Source: an uncultured Alphaproteobacteria bacterium | GTDB taxonomy: Bacteria > Pseudomonadota > Alphaproteobacteria > HIMB59 | Length of the DNA stretch: 6,109 nt | NCBI GenBank assembly: GCA_902595525.1 | Contig: CACJQJ010000020.1 | Span: 1-6,109 of the forward strand | Reading direction: 5' to 3' | Shown: positions 6,070 to 6,109 of the stretch, one piece after another | Numbering within the stretch: position 1 is the stretch's first letter | How the letters are laid out: each line of letters opens with the position of its first letter | Notes under the pieces: generated by a model | Told to the model about the DNA's origin: nothing | Databases searched by the model: none | The model's input: the letters and a program-made list of their open reading frames with translations, nothing else | Translations under genes and position numbers: made by a program

Positions 6070-6109
6070 CAGATACATAAATATCAAATTTTAAAGGTTA
6101 GTTATAGCT
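6070..6109 (-). promoter_or_regulatory. Leader region of the PuuB-like gene, cut by the window edge
   Basis: These 40 bases lie upstream of the preferred ATG of the minus-strand oxidoreductase and contain the two alternative starts (ATG at 6078, TTG at 6087). I see no Shine-Dalgarno sequence, no confident promoter hexamers and no other gene, so its content stays unresolved at the window edge. Confidence 0.3.

Noticed and set aside
1..6109. A defence system, mobile element, CRISPR array, tRNA or other hidden system
   Set aside because: Nearly every base is in one of five recognisable enzyme genes, I saw no direct-repeat arrays, transposase motifs or tRNA-like folds, and the only gene-free stretches are 65 and 40 bases.

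Overview
The window is a gene-dense, very AT-rich (roughly 70-75% A+T by eye) stretch of bacterial chromosome. It holds five protein genes and almost no non-coding DNA. Low G+C, lysine- and asparagine-rich proteins, 1-4 base gene overlaps and the near absence of Shine-Dalgarno sequences suggest a streamlined, probably marine, free-living bacterium. The Sua5 C-terminus (AINDRLRRA) and the pairing of sua5 with an FAD-binding oxidase gene suggest an alphaproteobacterium of SAR11 or HIMB59-like type. That placement is an inference from style and gene order, not from a marker gene.

Layout. Positions 1-1245 (minus strand) carry the N-terminal 415 codons of glmS, cut by the left edge of the window. 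Directly upstream on the same strand is glmU (1245-2528), whose stop codon overlaps the glmS start in a TAATG junction. A 65-base intergenic region (2529-2593) separates this minus-strand pair from a plus-strand pair: sua5 (2594-3532) and an FAD-linked oxidase/dehydrogenase of the GlcD/D-2-hydroxyglutarate dehydrogenase type (3529-4794), joined by an ATGA overlap. A convergent minus-strand gene for a PuuB/OrdL-like FAD-dependent amine oxidoreductase (4780-6069) overlaps the oxidase gene by 15 bases at the 3' ends. About 40 bases of leader remain to the right edge.

Function. GlmS makes glucosamine-6-phosphate and GlmU carries out the last two steps to UDP-GlcNAc. Together they supply peptidoglycan and lipopolysaccharide precursors; the intervening enzyme GlmM is not in the window. 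Sua5 makes threonylcarbamoyl-AMP for the t6A37 modification of ANN-decoding tRNAs. The two FAD enzymes are catabolic or redox enzymes of unproven substrate. I see no mobile element, CRISPR array, RNA gene, phage gene or defence gene, and no sign of a new system. The points worth a second look are divergent motifs in the GlmU uridylyltransferase domain, in the FAD-binding loop of the oxidase and in the GlmS glutaminase site, plus the extreme compaction of gene junctions.
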